Shown here in pieces: positions 17,848-27,112 of a DNA stretch of 64,000 nt. Source of the stretch: Promethearchaeota archaeon (GTDB lineage: Archaea; Asgardarchaeota; Lokiarchaeia; Sigyniarchaeales; SOKP01). The translations under genes were made by a program, and so were the position numbers. The number at the start of each line of letters is the position of its first letter. The stretch's first letter is position 1. Under the pieces are notes generated by a model that saw only the letters and a program-made list of their open reading frames with translations, was not told the DNA's origin and did no database searches. The stretch covers positions 248,001 through 312,000 of the forward strand of contig JAUWGH010000001.1 in assembly GCA_030606485.1 (NCBI GenBank). The letters are read 5' to 3'.

Positions 17848-18087
17848 ATGGCACATAAAACAATAACTGTTTCATTAAAAGCTTATACATTATTGAAAAA
17901 ACGTAAAAGATCTGAAAAAGAATCATTTTCAGAAGTTATTATAAGGCTCTTAGCTCCAAAATATAAAAGCAAAGGAATAACGGCGTTATATGGTTGTCTA
18001 AAAGGACAAACAGATGAATGGGAAAATATTTTACAAGATATTTATAAAAATAGAGAAAAAGAACACCTAAAAAGTGTGAAAGTATAA
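17848..18087 (+). CDS. vapB: VapB-type antitoxin
   Basis: A 79-residue protein from ATG 17848 (MAHKTITVSLKAYTLLKKRK); longer starts fall within the operator repeats. The N-terminal 45 residues give a strand followed by two helices (KESFSEVIIRLL), the plan of the archaeal DUF217/RHH-like VapB antitoxins. The C-terminus (GCLKGQTDEWENILQDIYKN) would wrap the toxin. Its TAA overlaps the toxin ATG (taatg), so the two are coupled. Confidence 0.85.
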   Translation: MAHKTITVSLKAYTLLKKRKRSEKESFSEVIIRLLAPKYKSKGITALYGCLKGQTDEWENILQDIYKNREKEHLKSVKV

Positions 18088-18482
18088 TGGTTGTTTTAGA
18101 TACTGATATTATAATTCAATCTTGGAAAGAAAATGAAGAGGCTATAAATACAATAGATTATTTTATCGATAATAAAATATATTTGGAAATCACTATTATA
18201 AATTTGTTAGAACTCTACAGGGGGATATATTTATCTACACAATGTGAAAAGAATTTGAAAATTATTAAAGAATTCTTAGAATATGTTGATATCTTATCAT
18301 TAACGGAGGAATCCTGTAAAATCTATGGTAAGATTTATAAGGATCTTAAAGAAACAGGCAAATTAATCAATGATTTTGATTTAATAATAGCCGCAATTGT
18401 TATTCAAAATAATACTTCATTAATTACGAGAAATATCAAACATTTTGAAAATATTAAGGAATTAAAAGTAGAATCTTGGTAA
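18087..18482 (+). CDS. vapC: VapC PIN-domain toxin ribonuclease
   Basis: A 131-residue PIN protein. The acidic residues of the metal site are visible: Asp5 and Asp7 in VVLDTDIII, Glu in INLLELYRGI and Asp in INDFDLIIAAI; TRNIKHFENI closes the fold. VapC toxins cut tRNA or rRNA when released from VapB. The start overlaps the antitoxin stop by one base. A short decayed match to the end of the next minus-strand gene lies left of the pair (see findings). Confidence 0.9.
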   Translation: MVVLDTDIIIQSWKENEEAINTIDYFIDNKIYLEITIINLLELYRGIYLSTQCEKNLKIIKEFLEYVDILSLTEESCKIYGKIYKDLKETGKLINDFDLIIAAIVIQNNTSLITRNIKHFENIKELKVESW

Positions 18483-18519
18483 GGACCCTTTTAGATTAAA
18501 TTAAAAAAAAAGAGTAAAT

Positions 18520-18837
18520 TTAGATATCTTTACTCCATAGGTCTCTTATTACTTTATCTTTCATAAGAGGTTCAACAGTAATATCCTCTTCCACAACTGT
18601 TAAACAAGCAAAACAAGATTTCTCGTTTACACGAATTAAACATCTTTTACAGAACCCCAATCTACAGTTAATAAAAAAAGCTAAACTTGGATCTTCATTC
18701 TCTCTTATATAAACCAGACAGTCTTGAATACTCATTTTTCCACTTATTGGGACTTTAAAAGTATCATAATAAGGTTTTTCATCTTTCTGTGGATCAAATC
18801 TAAAACATTTTACTTTTATTATTTTTTTCTCTTCCAT
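18520..18837 (-). CDS. minimal 2Fe-2S subunit of a fumarate reductase/succinate dehydrogenase-like enzyme
   Basis: A 105-residue protein matching only the N-terminal plant-ferredoxin-type domain of SdhB/FrdB. The cluster cysteines are in NCRLGFCKRCLIRVN and CFACL. The C-terminal domain with the 4Fe-4S and 3Fe-4S clusters of normal SdhB is absent and the gene ends cleanly. It starts 13 bp after the flavoprotein gene stop, so the two probably form one enzyme in which electrons pass from a 2Fe-2S centre to or from FAD. The outside electron partner is not encoded nearby. Confidence 0.82.
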   Translation of the reverse strand: MEEKKIIKVKCFRFDPQKDEKPYYDTFKVPISGKMSIQDCLVYIRENEDPSLAFFINCRLGFCKRCLIRVNEKSCFACLTVVEEDITVEPLMKDKVIRDLWSKDI

Positions 18838-18850
18838 ATGATCCCCTCAT

Positions 18851-20674
18851 TTATTCTCTCTTTAAAGAGGCAGTTGCCACACCTATAGCCTCTTGATACG
18901 TCAATTTTCCTTTTGGCAAAGAAATTTTAGTTACAACAGGGTTTTCAAATTTAATATCCAATTCACCGTTTTTTTGTTTCATAACAATTGTTTTGAGCCA
19001 ATTATCGTGATCAGTATGTGTATAATCTCTACGATAAAATTCGCCACGGCTTTCTTCACGAATTAGTGAAGATTTAGCTGATAAATATAAACATGTTAAT
19101 ATATTTTCTAACTCAATAGCCTTAATCCACTCATCATTCAATTCTTTGCTTTTAGTAGAAGTAATGCAGAGATTCTCAAGATCATCATTTATTATTTCCA
19201 ACAGTTCTTCTGTTGCTTCCTTTAATAGGCTTCCTTCCTTGATTAAACCGACCTTTTTCCCAGAAATTTCATGCATTTTTTTAGTAAGTTCATTTGGTGT
19301 AATTCCCTCATCTCTCATCAATGGTTTATTTATTCGATCCAAAATCTCTCTGACTTGATTCTCATTTATCTCAGCCTGTTCTACTTTTTTAACGTATTTT
19401 GGGGCAACTTCACCTGCAATTATTCCTTGAACACCAACTTCAGTACAAGCAGAGGCAACTCTTACTGCCCCCCACAGACCACCAGAGCATTCTCCTGCTG
19501 CAAATAATCCGGGTATAGTTGTTTCTGTATTTTCATTGACCTTGATTCCTCCACCCATATAATGGGCACCATTCCCTACCTCAATATTTTCAGTTTTACA
19601 CTTTTTTATCAATTCTGGTATGAGAGTTGTAAATTCATAGCGTGTATCTTTAAGTTCATTTTTAATACGGTTATTGGCGATTCTAATAATTGCATCAATA
19701 AATTTTGGCCGTAAATGTTTTAAGGAAAAAAAGATACCGCCATGTAGCCCCCCACGACCATTTTCAACCTCTAATTCCGAAGCAATTGATACTATTTCTT
19801 TAGTACTTTTTTCCAAATTTATTGGATCATATTTTTCCATAAATCGTTCACCCTTATTATTTACAAGTTGGATGTATTTATCAAAAGGGTCAATACAGCT
19901 AAGGACATATAGTGCTATACTCCCTCGGTCTTTCGGGGGCCAGACCATTGTTATGGGACAGAATTGTACCATCTCCATCGAAATTAATTCTGCTCCGGCT
20001 CGGTAAGCCATTCCTATACCATCACCTGTGAGATCATATGAGCCCGTGTTAAATGAATATGCTCTATGCCACCCTCCGGTAGCTAATATGATTGCCTTGC
20101 ACTTAATCAGGATGGTTTCTCCAGATTTAATGTTTAGAGCTACAGCTCCAGCAATTCGTCCTTCTCTTATTAACAAATCTATAAGCATTGTATCTTCCAG
20201 CATTGGGATTTTTAATTCTTTAACCTTTTTTCGAATAGCAGCGACCCAATATGTACCAGCACTTGTAATACCACGAGCCATTTCTTCCGCGTGAACTGAA
20301 TCATATCCATAGATTCGCATACCCCAATCCATAAGATCTTTCATAGCTTTAGGAGCATATTCAACGTATTTTTCAACCATTTTTTGATTATTTAAATATA
20401 ATCCTTCTCTAACAAGATCTTCAAAGAATCTCTCAGGACTGTCGCGATCATCGCCAGTAAAACCTAATGTTTTGGCAGTTTTCCCATCTACGTTGAAATC
20501 TACTCCTGCCATCTGAGAAGCCCCACATTGCCCAATTTTCCCCTTTGTTACTATTAGTACATCAGCTCCTTGACTATGTGCTTTTATTGCTGCGTGACCT
20601 CCTGCTCCTTCGCTTCCAACAATCAATAAATCCGTGCTTATAACTTTATCACATAATTTTTCTACTTCTCCCAT
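18851..20674 (-). CDS. FAD-dependent fumarate reductase/succinate dehydrogenase-like flavoprotein
   Basis: A 607-residue flavoprotein of the SdhA/FrdA/aspartate-oxidase superfamily. FAD binding: LLIVGSEGAGGHAAIKA with TKGKIGQCGASQMAG; a second nucleotide region is IILATGGWHRAY; the substrate/FAD end is HYMGGGIKVNENT and GLFAAGECSGGLWGAVR. The C-terminal helical domain (from about 440) ends as in adenylylsulfate reductase/SdhA types. Arg and His residues of the dicarboxylate site cannot be assigned surely, so an APS-reductase-like or other dehydrogenase role is possible. It is in one operon with the 2Fe-2S mini-subunit and probably 20719-21213. Confidence 0.88.
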   Translation of the reverse strand: MGEVEKLCDKVISTDLLIVGSEGAGGHAAIKAHSQGADVLIVTKGKIGQCGASQMAGVDFNVDGKTAKTLGFTGDDRDSPERFFEDLVREGLYLNNQKMVEKYVEYAPKAMKDLMDWGMRIYGYDSVHAEEMARGITSAGTYWVAAIRKKVKELKIPMLEDTMLIDLLIREGRIAGAVALNIKSGETILIKCKAIILATGGWHRAYSFNTGSYDLTGDGIGMAYRAGAELISMEMVQFCPITMVWPPKDRGSIALYVLSCIDPFDKYIQLVNNKGERFMEKYDPINLEKSTKEIVSIASELEVENGRGGLHGGIFFSLKHLRPKFIDAIIRIANNRIKNELKDTRYEFTTLIPELIKKCKTENIEVGNGAHYMGGGIKVNENTETTIPGLFAAGECSGGLWGAVRVASACTEVGVQGIIAGEVAPKYVKKVEQAEINENQVREILDRINKPLMRDEGITPNELTKKMHEISGKKVGLIKEGSLLKEATEELLEIINDDLENLCITSTKSKELNDEWIKAIELENILTCLYLSAKSSLIREESRGEFYRRDYTHTDHDNWLKTIVMKQKNGELDIKFENPVVTKISLPKGKLTYQEAIGVATASLKRE

Positions 20675-20718
20675 ATTATGCCATCTCTTTAATTTCTTAC
20701 ATAAATTAGATTAATCAA

Positions 20719-21213
20719 CTACTTTTTTTTAACAATATATCTTAGAATACATTTTTTATCTCCCTTTGTTAAAGTAGCGGGTACTTCAATGCGAAGGTTT
20801 GGATTATATCCTTTTAAAGTAGCTTTATCAATATGTTCGCAATAAATTTTTCCATATTCCAATTTATCCCAATCCTTGCAACCATTACAAAAGACACAAT
20901 CCCTAAGTTCAATTATAACATCTCCATCAATGATTTTTGGTCTATATTTTGCTGTGTTTTTTATATCTAAATCACTGTAAATGAAAAAGTTTTTTAAATT
21001 CTTCTCTTTTCCCACAGATTTAACGAGTTTTCCTACTCTTCTACCCCTTTCTTCTCCATACTTTTTTACCGCCTCTCCTATCGCATCTCTACCTTTATCT
21101 CCAAATTGATTGATTATTTCCTCTGCAATAGTGCAGAATAATTGGGAAAACATAGCAAAGAAGTGAGTCTTATATTTATTCCCTACTTCTTGTTGTCCCT
21201 TAAGAACTTCCAT
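20719..21213 (-). CDS. L-2-amino-thiazoline-4-carboxylate hydrolase-family protein
   Basis: A 164-residue protein with the layout of the ATC-hydrolase family: helical half with GDKGRDAIGEAVKKYGEERG, then a Cys-rich beta half (LRDCVFCNGCKDWDKL, YCEHID). The coding pattern continues upstream of ATG 21213 for 13 more codons (ILDESEGFTNEDI) to an ATA at 21250-21252 that lies 5 nt behind a GTGAT ribosome-binding motif. The true start may therefore be that AUA. Possible sulfur or metal-related role; it precedes the flavoprotein gene by 44 bp. Confidence 0.75.
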   Translation of the reverse strand: MEVLKGQQEVGNKYKTHFFAMFSQLFCTIAEEIINQFGDKGRDAIGEAVKKYGEERGRRVGKLVKSVGKEKNLKNFFIYSDLDIKNTAKYRPKIIDGDVIIELRDCVFCNGCKDWDKLEYGKIYCEHIDKATLKGYNPNLRIEVPATLTKGDKKCILRYIVKKK

Positions 21214-21421
21214 AATATCTTCATTAGTAAATCCTTCTGATTCGTCTAATATCGTTAATCACTTCCTAAATTTTGATTTTTTTTTATTTTAAATTTTTTT
21301 GATTACTATTATTTTTGGGATTATCAATAATAAATATTAAAGATCCTTTTCTTATTGTAAATAAAAATATTTACACTTCTTTATTAATAAAGTAGGTATA
21401 ATTATATTCACTTGAGTCTTT

Positions 21422-23263
21422 ATGGTAGATTTAGAAGTTCAGAGAAAGAGTCTTCCTCATAATCCAGGAGTGTATTTATTTAAAGATAAAAATGGAAAAA
21501 TACTTTATGTAGGGAAGGCTATCGATTTAAATAAAAGAGTTTCTCAATATTTTCAAAAATCGACTTATAAAGACCCCTATTTTGGAGAAAAAATTAAAGA
21601 ATTAGTCAGTCACATTGCGGATATTGACTATATAATAACTGAGAATGAAAAGGAAGCATTTATCTTAGAGAATATTCAAATTAAGAAACATCTTCCAAAA
21701 TATAATGTTAGATTTCGTGATGATACAACTTATCCTTTTTTAATGATAACCTATTCAGAAAAATATCCTAGAATTAGAGTTATTAGAGGTCCACACAAAT
21801 ATAATCAAAAAAATTTGTTTATCGGGCCATATACAGATAAAAAAGAATTAAGACGTATTTTGAGATTTATACGTAAAACAATCCCATTTTGTACTTGTAA
21901 AAGAAAAGTTAAAGAAAATCAAAAAAAGGCTTGTATGTATTATCAAATAAAATTATGTCCCGGTCCATGTATTGGTAAAATTACACCTGAAGATTATTTA
22001 CAAAACATAAAACAAATAGAATTGTTTCTTAAAGGAGAAACCGATAAATTAACAAAAATTCTTAAGAATAAAATGGAAAAAGCAGTAGAAGAGCAAAATT
22101 TTGAATCTGCTGCAATATGGCGTGATAGATTAGGTGATTTAACTCGTGTGACGATTAAGCATACAATAATTTCTGGAAATAAAAAAAATCAAGATATTAT
22201 TAGTTATTATAAGGATGAAGAATATTCGGCTGTTTTGATTTTATTAATAAGAGAAGGAAAGCTATCGGGAAAAATTCCATTTATATACGATTTGAAAGGT
22301 AAGCTTATAGAAAAGAATGGAATTATACCCGCTTTTATGAAACAGTATTATCTTCATCCAGCAACAAAAGTTCCTAATGAAATAATTGTAAATGAAATAC
22401 ACAAGGATGTTGAGGTATTAAAAGATTTATTAAGCAAAAAAATAAAGAAAAAAATTAAAGTTAAAACTCCAAGTGATCATTTCGAGGAAGGGTTTTTAAA
22501 AATTGCTAATAAAAATGCAAAAGTAATTGTTGAGCAAGAAAAAATAAAACAAGAACTAGAATTGGAGAGCTCTAATCAAATAAATCAAGCTCTTAATGAG
22601 CTGAAAGAGGTTTTAAATCTCCCTAATATCCCTCATATTATTGAAGGATTTGATATTTCCAATATTCAAGGTACTGATCCAACAGGATCTTTAGTGTCTT
22701 TTCTTGATGGAAAACCCAATAAAAAATGGTATCGACATTACAAAATAAGGTCTAAGTCTACACCTGACGATGTAGGCATGATGAAAGAAGTAGTGTACCG
22801 TCGCTATAACTCTTTAATTGAAAAAAATCTAGAACTCCCAGATTTAATCCTAATAGATGGGGGTAAAGGTCAATTAAATGCATCTCTATCCGTTTTAAAT
22901 GATTTAGGAATAGGAAATACACCGATATTAGGGTTAGCAAAGAAATTTGAAGAAATATATCTCCCTAATAAAAAAGAACCAATCAGATTATCGGATGATT
23001 CGGCAGCTCTCAAACTTTTGCAACGAGTTAGGGATGAAGCCCACCGATTTGGAGTGAAATTACATAGAAAATTAAGAGAAAAAAGAGTTTCAAAATCAAT
23101 TTTGGATGATATTCCTGGAATTGGCCCTTCTAAAAGAACAAAATTATTAGAAACTTTTGGAAGTGTAGTTGGAATAAAAAGAGCAAAACTTGAAGATATC
23201 TCAGAAGTTGTGGGAGAAAAATTAGCCACTATAATCCAAGATTTTTTATCTAATAATAATTAA
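21422..23263 (+). CDS. uvrC: UvrABC excinuclease subunit C
   Basis: A 613-residue UvrC of normal length. N-terminal GIY-YIG nuclease (NPGVYLFKDKNGKILYVGKA), cysteine segment CTCKRKV...CPGPCIG, UVR motif (EQNFESAAIWRDRL), RNase H-like 5'-incising domain (GFDISNIQGTDPTGSLV, LILIDGGKGQL) and a C-terminal helix-hairpin-helix (DDIPGIGPSKRTKLLETFG). It makes both incisions in nucleotide excision repair with UvrA and UvrB, which are not in the window. In archaea this system is generally regarded as bacterial in origin. Confidence 0.97.
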   Translation: MVDLEVQRKSLPHNPGVYLFKDKNGKILYVGKAIDLNKRVSQYFQKSTYKDPYFGEKIKELVSHIADIDYIITENEKEAFILENIQIKKHLPKYNVRFRDDTTYPFLMITYSEKYPRIRVIRGPHKYNQKNLFIGPYTDKKELRRILRFIRKTIPFCTCKRKVKENQKKACMYYQIKLCPGPCIGKITPEDYLQNIKQIELFLKGETDKLTKILKNKMEKAVEEQNFESAAIWRDRLGDLTRVTIKHTIISGNKKNQDIISYYKDEEYSAVLILLIREGKLSGKIPFIYDLKGKLIEKNGIIPAFMKQYYLHPATKVPNEIIVNEIHKDVEVLKDLLSKKIKKKIKVKTPSDHFEEGFLKIANKNAKVIVEQEKIKQELELESSNQINQALNELKEVLNLPNIPHIIEGFDISNIQGTDPTGSLVSFLDGKPNKKWYRHYKIRSKSTPDDVGMMKEVVYRRYNSLIEKNLELPDLILIDGGKGQLNASLSVLNDLGIGNTPILGLAKKFEEIYLPNKKEPIRLSDDSAALKLLQRVRDEAHRFGVKLHRKLREKRVSKSILDDIPGIGPSKRTKLLETFGSVVGIKRAKLEDISEVVGEKLATIIQDFLSNNN

Positions 23264-23281
23264 TTTAAATTAAGTGATCAA

Positions 23282-23467
23282 ATGCCTAAGACTGTAAGAT
23301 TATGTCCTAAATGCCGTTCGGCCAAGTTACATCTTTTAACTAATGTATCTGGTTGGTTAGCCCCCCAGAAATTTGAATGTAAGGAATGTGGATATCATGG
23401 CTCCTTTTTTGTTGAAGTAGATATTGATGAATTAAAAAAAATGAAAGAAGAAAAAGAAAAGAAATAA
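23282..23467 (+). CDS. small zinc-ribbon protein
   Basis: A 61-residue protein with two CxxC knuckles (LCPKCRSAKL and FECKECGYHG) and a Lys/Glu tail. It starts 18 bp after uvrC with the ribosome-binding motif aagtgatca before the ATG, so it is probably co-transcribed. Such small ribbons in archaea are often nucleic-acid binding; no specific role can be read. Confidence 0.8.
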   Translation: MPKTVRLCPKCRSAKLHLLTNVSGWLAPQKFECKECGYHGSFFVEVDIDELKKMKEEKEKK

Positions 23468-23558
23468 CCTGTTTGTAATCGGAATTAATAGCGAATCTAT
23501 AATTAAATATATTAATCTTTAATTTATTGAATATCTAAAAGTTTAATGTGTTTTGGAT

Positions 23559-24497
23559 ATGGAACAATTAAAAAAGGATGCAGAAAGAATTAGGTCTTTA
23601 GAAATTCAAGGTGCGACTAATGTATGTTTGAGTGCCTGTGATTTTTTAAATAGTTTTGCTCAAAGAATACAAGCAACGAATAAAAAAGAGATATTAGAAC
23701 AATTATATAAGGCAAAAGATGTATTAATTAATACTCGCCCTACAGAACCAGCAATGAAAAATGGATTGAAATATATTCTTAAAAAGCTTGAACTTGAAGC
23801 AGATTCTATTTCATTATCTGATATTCCTTTAAAAGTTCAACAATATAAAGAAAAATATCATAAGAGATTATTAAATTCAAAAGAGAAAATCGCAAAGATT
23901 GGTGCCAATCGTATTCCATATAAAGATCCAGAAGGTTTTACTGTAATGACACATTGTCACAGTACTATTGTTTCTGCGATTCTAATTGAGGCCAAAAAAC
24001 AGGGAAAAGAATTCAAAGTTATAAATACAGAAACTCAACCTAAATTGCAAGGAAGGAAAACGACGAAAGAGTTGTTAGAAGAAAATATAGAAGTAATTCA
24101 TATAGTCGATTCCGCGATGCGCTGGGCTGTTAATCACTTTGAAGTAGATTTAATTTTAATTGGGGCTGATTCAATTACTTCAGAAGGTACTGTTTTAAAC
24201 AAAATCGGCTCAAGATTATTAGCTTTGGTTGCACATGAAGAACATGTACCCTTTTATGTTGCTTCACCGCTGCTGAAATATAATCCTGAAACCTCTTTTG
24301 GATTATTAGAAAAGATTGAAATGAGAGATACTAAGGAAATATGGGAGAATCCCCCAGAAGGCGTACAAGTAATTAATCCTGCCTTTGAAACTGTTAGTCG
24401 GAGGTATATTGATGGGATTATTACTGAAGCAGGTATTTTTGCTCCTAGTTATATTCATATATATTTCGAAAGACTTTATCCGGAATTAGTGGGATAG
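23559..24497 (+). CDS. ribose-1,5-bisphosphate isomerase (eIF2B-alpha-like)
   Basis: About 312 residues from ATG 23559; an in-frame TTG at 23553 is possible. The protein belongs to the eIF2B/MtnA superfamily; GANRIPYKDPEGFTVMTHCH, NTETQPKLQGRKT and LIGADSITSEGTVLNKIGS are its conserved blocks. In archaea with form III RuBisCO this enzyme turns ribose-1,5-bisphosphate into ribulose-1,5-bisphosphate in AMP degradation. A RuBisCO gene lies 2.6 kb further on, and a decayed RuBisCO 3' end begins just 3 bp after this stop, showing that the two genes were once direct convergent neighbours. AMP phosphorylase is not in the window. Confidence 0.9.
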   Translation: MEQLKKDAERIRSLEIQGATNVCLSACDFLNSFAQRIQATNKKEILEQLYKAKDVLINTRPTEPAMKNGLKYILKKLELEADSISLSDIPLKVQQYKEKYHKRLLNSKEKIAKIGANRIPYKDPEGFTVMTHCHSTIVSAILIEAKKQGKEFKVINTETQPKLQGRKTTKELLEENIEVIHIVDSAMRWAVNHFEVDLILIGADSITSEGTVLNKIGSRLLALVAHEEHVPFYVASPLLKYNPETSFGLLEKIEMRDTKEIWENPPEGVQVINPAFETVSRRYIDGIITEAGIFAPSYIHIYFERLYPELVG

Positions 24498-24500
24498 ATA

Positions 24501-24600
24501 TCAATCTCTAATACATCTCCATTTTTCTGGTGCTTTTTTCAATTTACATGAGTTTTTTGTATTCTCGATTAGATAAATATTCTCCAATAAGAATAGAGTA
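24501..24600 (-). pseudogene. displaced, decayed 3' end of the RuBisCO gene
   Basis: Minus-strand translation gives LLENIYLIENTKNSCKLKKA then PEKWRCIRD and a TGA at 24501-24503. It aligns without gaps to the C-terminus of the RuBisCO at 27113 (YLDNINLSEYAKTHNELKKA, LEKWKYLK), and the DNA shares blocks such as tccatttttc and gtgctttttt. It is an orphan tail: nothing of the upstream gene follows it. See the findings on duplicated 3' ends. Confidence 0.75.
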
Positions 24601-25202
24601 TGTAAATAAAAAAAGAGAACATTACTAAATAAAAGAAAAATTTAAAAATCTATATTCTGAAAAAATTTTAAATAATTGCACTCATCCAACATTTTGAGAA
24701 TTGTTTCACTGAATGAAAAATTCTTAACATAAATAAACAAACCATAATAACTATATAGAGCAAAATGTTAAGATATTGAATCAAAATAATAAAAACAATT
24801 ATATGGATAGCAAAAATTAAAATAGGCTAAAATATTACTCCTGAAAATAATAAAATATCAATTTTTAAAAAGAAGATTCTGTAAAAATTAATCAATTATG
24901 AAGAATAATTGCCTTTTCTCTTTTAATAGTCTAAATATTTATTAAATTTTATTCATTTAAGGTATAACCCATTTAGATTTTATAGAATAAATAAACACAC
25001 AGATCATTTTTTGTATTATATTTATAAATAATAATTCATTATTAATTACATCACAAAAGGGAAATTCATAAAAAATGGTTAATATAAACCTTTATTTTGT
25101 TAATATTTTAAATTGAATTTGCTCTAATAAACAAAATTTTAATAGATAATTTTCCACTTAACATTATTTCTTGAAAGACACATAAAAATAGAATGGATAA
25201 TC

Positions 25203-26015
25203 TTGAATATTATATTAAATAAACAAATTAGTAGTTATTGGGATAATCACTCAAAAAGATATAGAAAAGCACAATGGACAGGAACATTAACTTCCCAGTT
25301 TGATTATGAACAAACAAAAAGAAAATTATTAAGAAATTTAAGACCAAAAAGAAAGGAAAAAATTTTAGAAATTGGTTGTGGTCCCGGTATTTGGACGCAA
25401 TTAATAGCAAAAAACTGCTTTGAGTTAGTTGCAATAGATATTTCTAAAGAAATGATTGATAAAGTAAAAAATTATGTTAAAGATAATAATGTAAAATTTA
25501 TTAACTGCAATTTTCTGGATTTTGAAGTTAATGAAAAATTTGATAAAATATTTTCAGTCCGAGTAATTGAATATATTCCTAATAAAATTAAATTATTCAA
25601 GAAGATCAGTAAACTTTTAGTTCCCAATGGGGAATTAGTGATAATAACAAAAACAAAAAAGTCTATTTGGGATTATTATAAGAAATTAAAAGTATTCCTA
25701 CGATTTTATAATCGGAATAAGTTTAATGAAGTTAGACAATATTCATGGTTTGAAAATCTTTCATTAAAGTTTTTAAAATCCTTAATAAAACAAAATAATT
25801 TATCCATTCTTAATATTTCACCAGTAATAATAAGGTTACCAATTTTTAAACGGGGAAATGATGAAATTCCTTTGATAACAAAAAAATTAGAGAAAAAAGT
25901 TCTAAAAATGTTTAATTATCTTTCTGGAAAGCTCTCTAAGATGCCTATTCATTTTCAATTATTTATTGCTGAATCATATTTAATTCATGCAAAAAAAAAG
26001 GTGTTATATAGATGA
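25203..26015 (+). CDS. class I SAM-dependent methyltransferase
   Basis: A 270-residue protein beginning with TTG at 25203. Motif I ILEIGCGPGIWTQL, motif II acidic AIDISKEM, and motif IV FDKIFSVRVIEYIPN are all present, so the fold binds SAM. The C-terminal 90 residues are basic. The gene overlaps the following glycosyltransferase by four bases (atga), which points to work on a common glycan or lipid-linked sugar. Both are cargo of putative cassette A. Confidence 0.88.
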   Translation: MNIILNKQISSYWDNHSKRYRKAQWTGTLTSQFDYEQTKRKLLRNLRPKRKEKILEIGCGPGIWTQLIAKNCFELVAIDISKEMIDKVKNYVKDNNVKFINCNFLDFEVNEKFDKIFSVRVIEYIPNKIKLFKKISKLLVPNGELVIITKTKKSIWDYYKKLKVFLRFYNRNKFNEVRQYSWFENLSLKFLKSLIKQNNLSILNISPVIIRLPIFKRGNDEIPLITKKLEKKVLKMFNYLSGKLSKMPIHFQLFIAESYLIHAKKKVLYR

Positions 26016-27043
26016 GTATTTCTATTATAATTCCAACTCATAATCGTGCTGAAATACTTGAATACTTACTTATTGAACTAAATAATCAAAAAGGTAAATT
26101 TGAAATTATTATTGTTGATGATGCATCAACTGATGGAACTAGAAAAATGATTAAGAATACTGCTCCACATCTGAAATATAAATTAATATATATTCAATTA
26201 AAACATCAAGTAGGACTGCCCACTTCTAGGAATATAGGAGTTAGACATAGTAATCATGAAATCGTTGGATTTATAGATGATGATTGTTTTCCAATAAGGA
26301 ATGATTTGTTCAAACAAGCAAAAAAATGGCTCAAATCAAAAAAAAGTAAAATAGTGGGAGTTGGAGGACCAGTTTTTTTAAGATCCACAAAACAAAATCC
26401 TTCTCTCTCTAAGATAGAAATTTCAAGTAGAATGATTGGAAAGATCAATAAAATTATTCCAGAAATAATTGGAAATTTTTATATAAAACCAAAAAAGCCA
26501 ATCTTAGTTGATACTCTTCCTGGTGGAAATATGTACTTTAAAAAAGGTATTATTTACCGATGTATGGGATTTAATCCACAATTTGATGGAAATCATTATC
26601 GAGAAGAAACAGATTTTTGTCTTAAAGCAAAAGAATATGGTAAAATAATTTTTGATCCGAAAATGCTAGTAAATCATTTAAGAGTTAATTTTGGTGGCTG
26701 CAGGTGTAAAGCAGAAAAATGGTATTTAAATATTATATCTAATACAACTTTATTGATAATGAAGCATTGGAAAAGTCCTATTGAAATTATTATTGGTATT
26801 TCTTTATATTTTTTCAAATGGATTTATAATTTAATATATTGTAAGGAAGATCAGCGTTATTATAATGTTGACAGAAATACTTTATTTCGTTCAATTTTAA
26901 AAGGTTTCTGGCAAGGTTTTAAAAAATATTTTTTACGTTCGAAAAAGTTAAATTCAATAATTATTGAAGAGAAATTGAAGTATACCCCAAATATTATTTC
27001 CGATCTTTATAAACACGATTTAGTAAAAGCTGAAATATCCTGA
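26012..27043 (+). CDS. family 2 glycosyltransferase
   Basis: A 343-residue GT-A fold enzyme: SIIIPTHNRAEILEYLL, nucleotide-sugar Asp in IIIVDDASTDGT, metal-binding GFIDDDCFP and the acceptor region DTLPGGNMYFKKG with FDGNHYREETDFCLKA. The C-terminal 90 residues contain one hydrophobic patch (IIIGISLYFFKWIYNLIY) that may attach it to the membrane. The sugar cannot be named. It is translationally coupled to the methyltransferase. Confidence 0.92.
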   Translation: MSISIIIPTHNRAEILEYLLIELNNQKGKFEIIIVDDASTDGTRKMIKNTAPHLKYKLIYIQLKHQVGLPTSRNIGVRHSNHEIVGFIDDDCFPIRNDLFKQAKKWLKSKKSKIVGVGGPVFLRSTKQNPSLSKIEISSRMIGKINKIIPEIIGNFYIKPKKPILVDTLPGGNMYFKKGIIYRCMGFNPQFDGNHYREETDFCLKAKEYGKIIFDPKMLVNHLRVNFGGCRCKAEKWYLNIISNTTLLIMKHWKSPIEIIIGISLYFFKWIYNLIYCKEDQRYYNVDRNTLFRSILKGFWQGFKKYFLRSKKLNSIIIEEKLKYTPNIISDLYKHDLVKAEIS

Positions 27044-27112
27044 ATTTTGGATCTTTTCTGTTTTATCCTTATTTTAATTATAATAGTCTAATCTTTGTGT
27101 TTTCAACTTAAA

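Noticed and set aside
21422-21700. GIY-YIG domain as a homing endonuclease
   Set aside because: It is the N-terminal domain of a complete UvrC with UVR, RNase H-like and HhH parts.
24601-25202. Hidden gene or RNA in the 600-bp AT-rich stretch
   Set aside because: No open frame with codon bias, no tRNA or rRNA motifs and no clear long inverted repeats could be seen in either strand.
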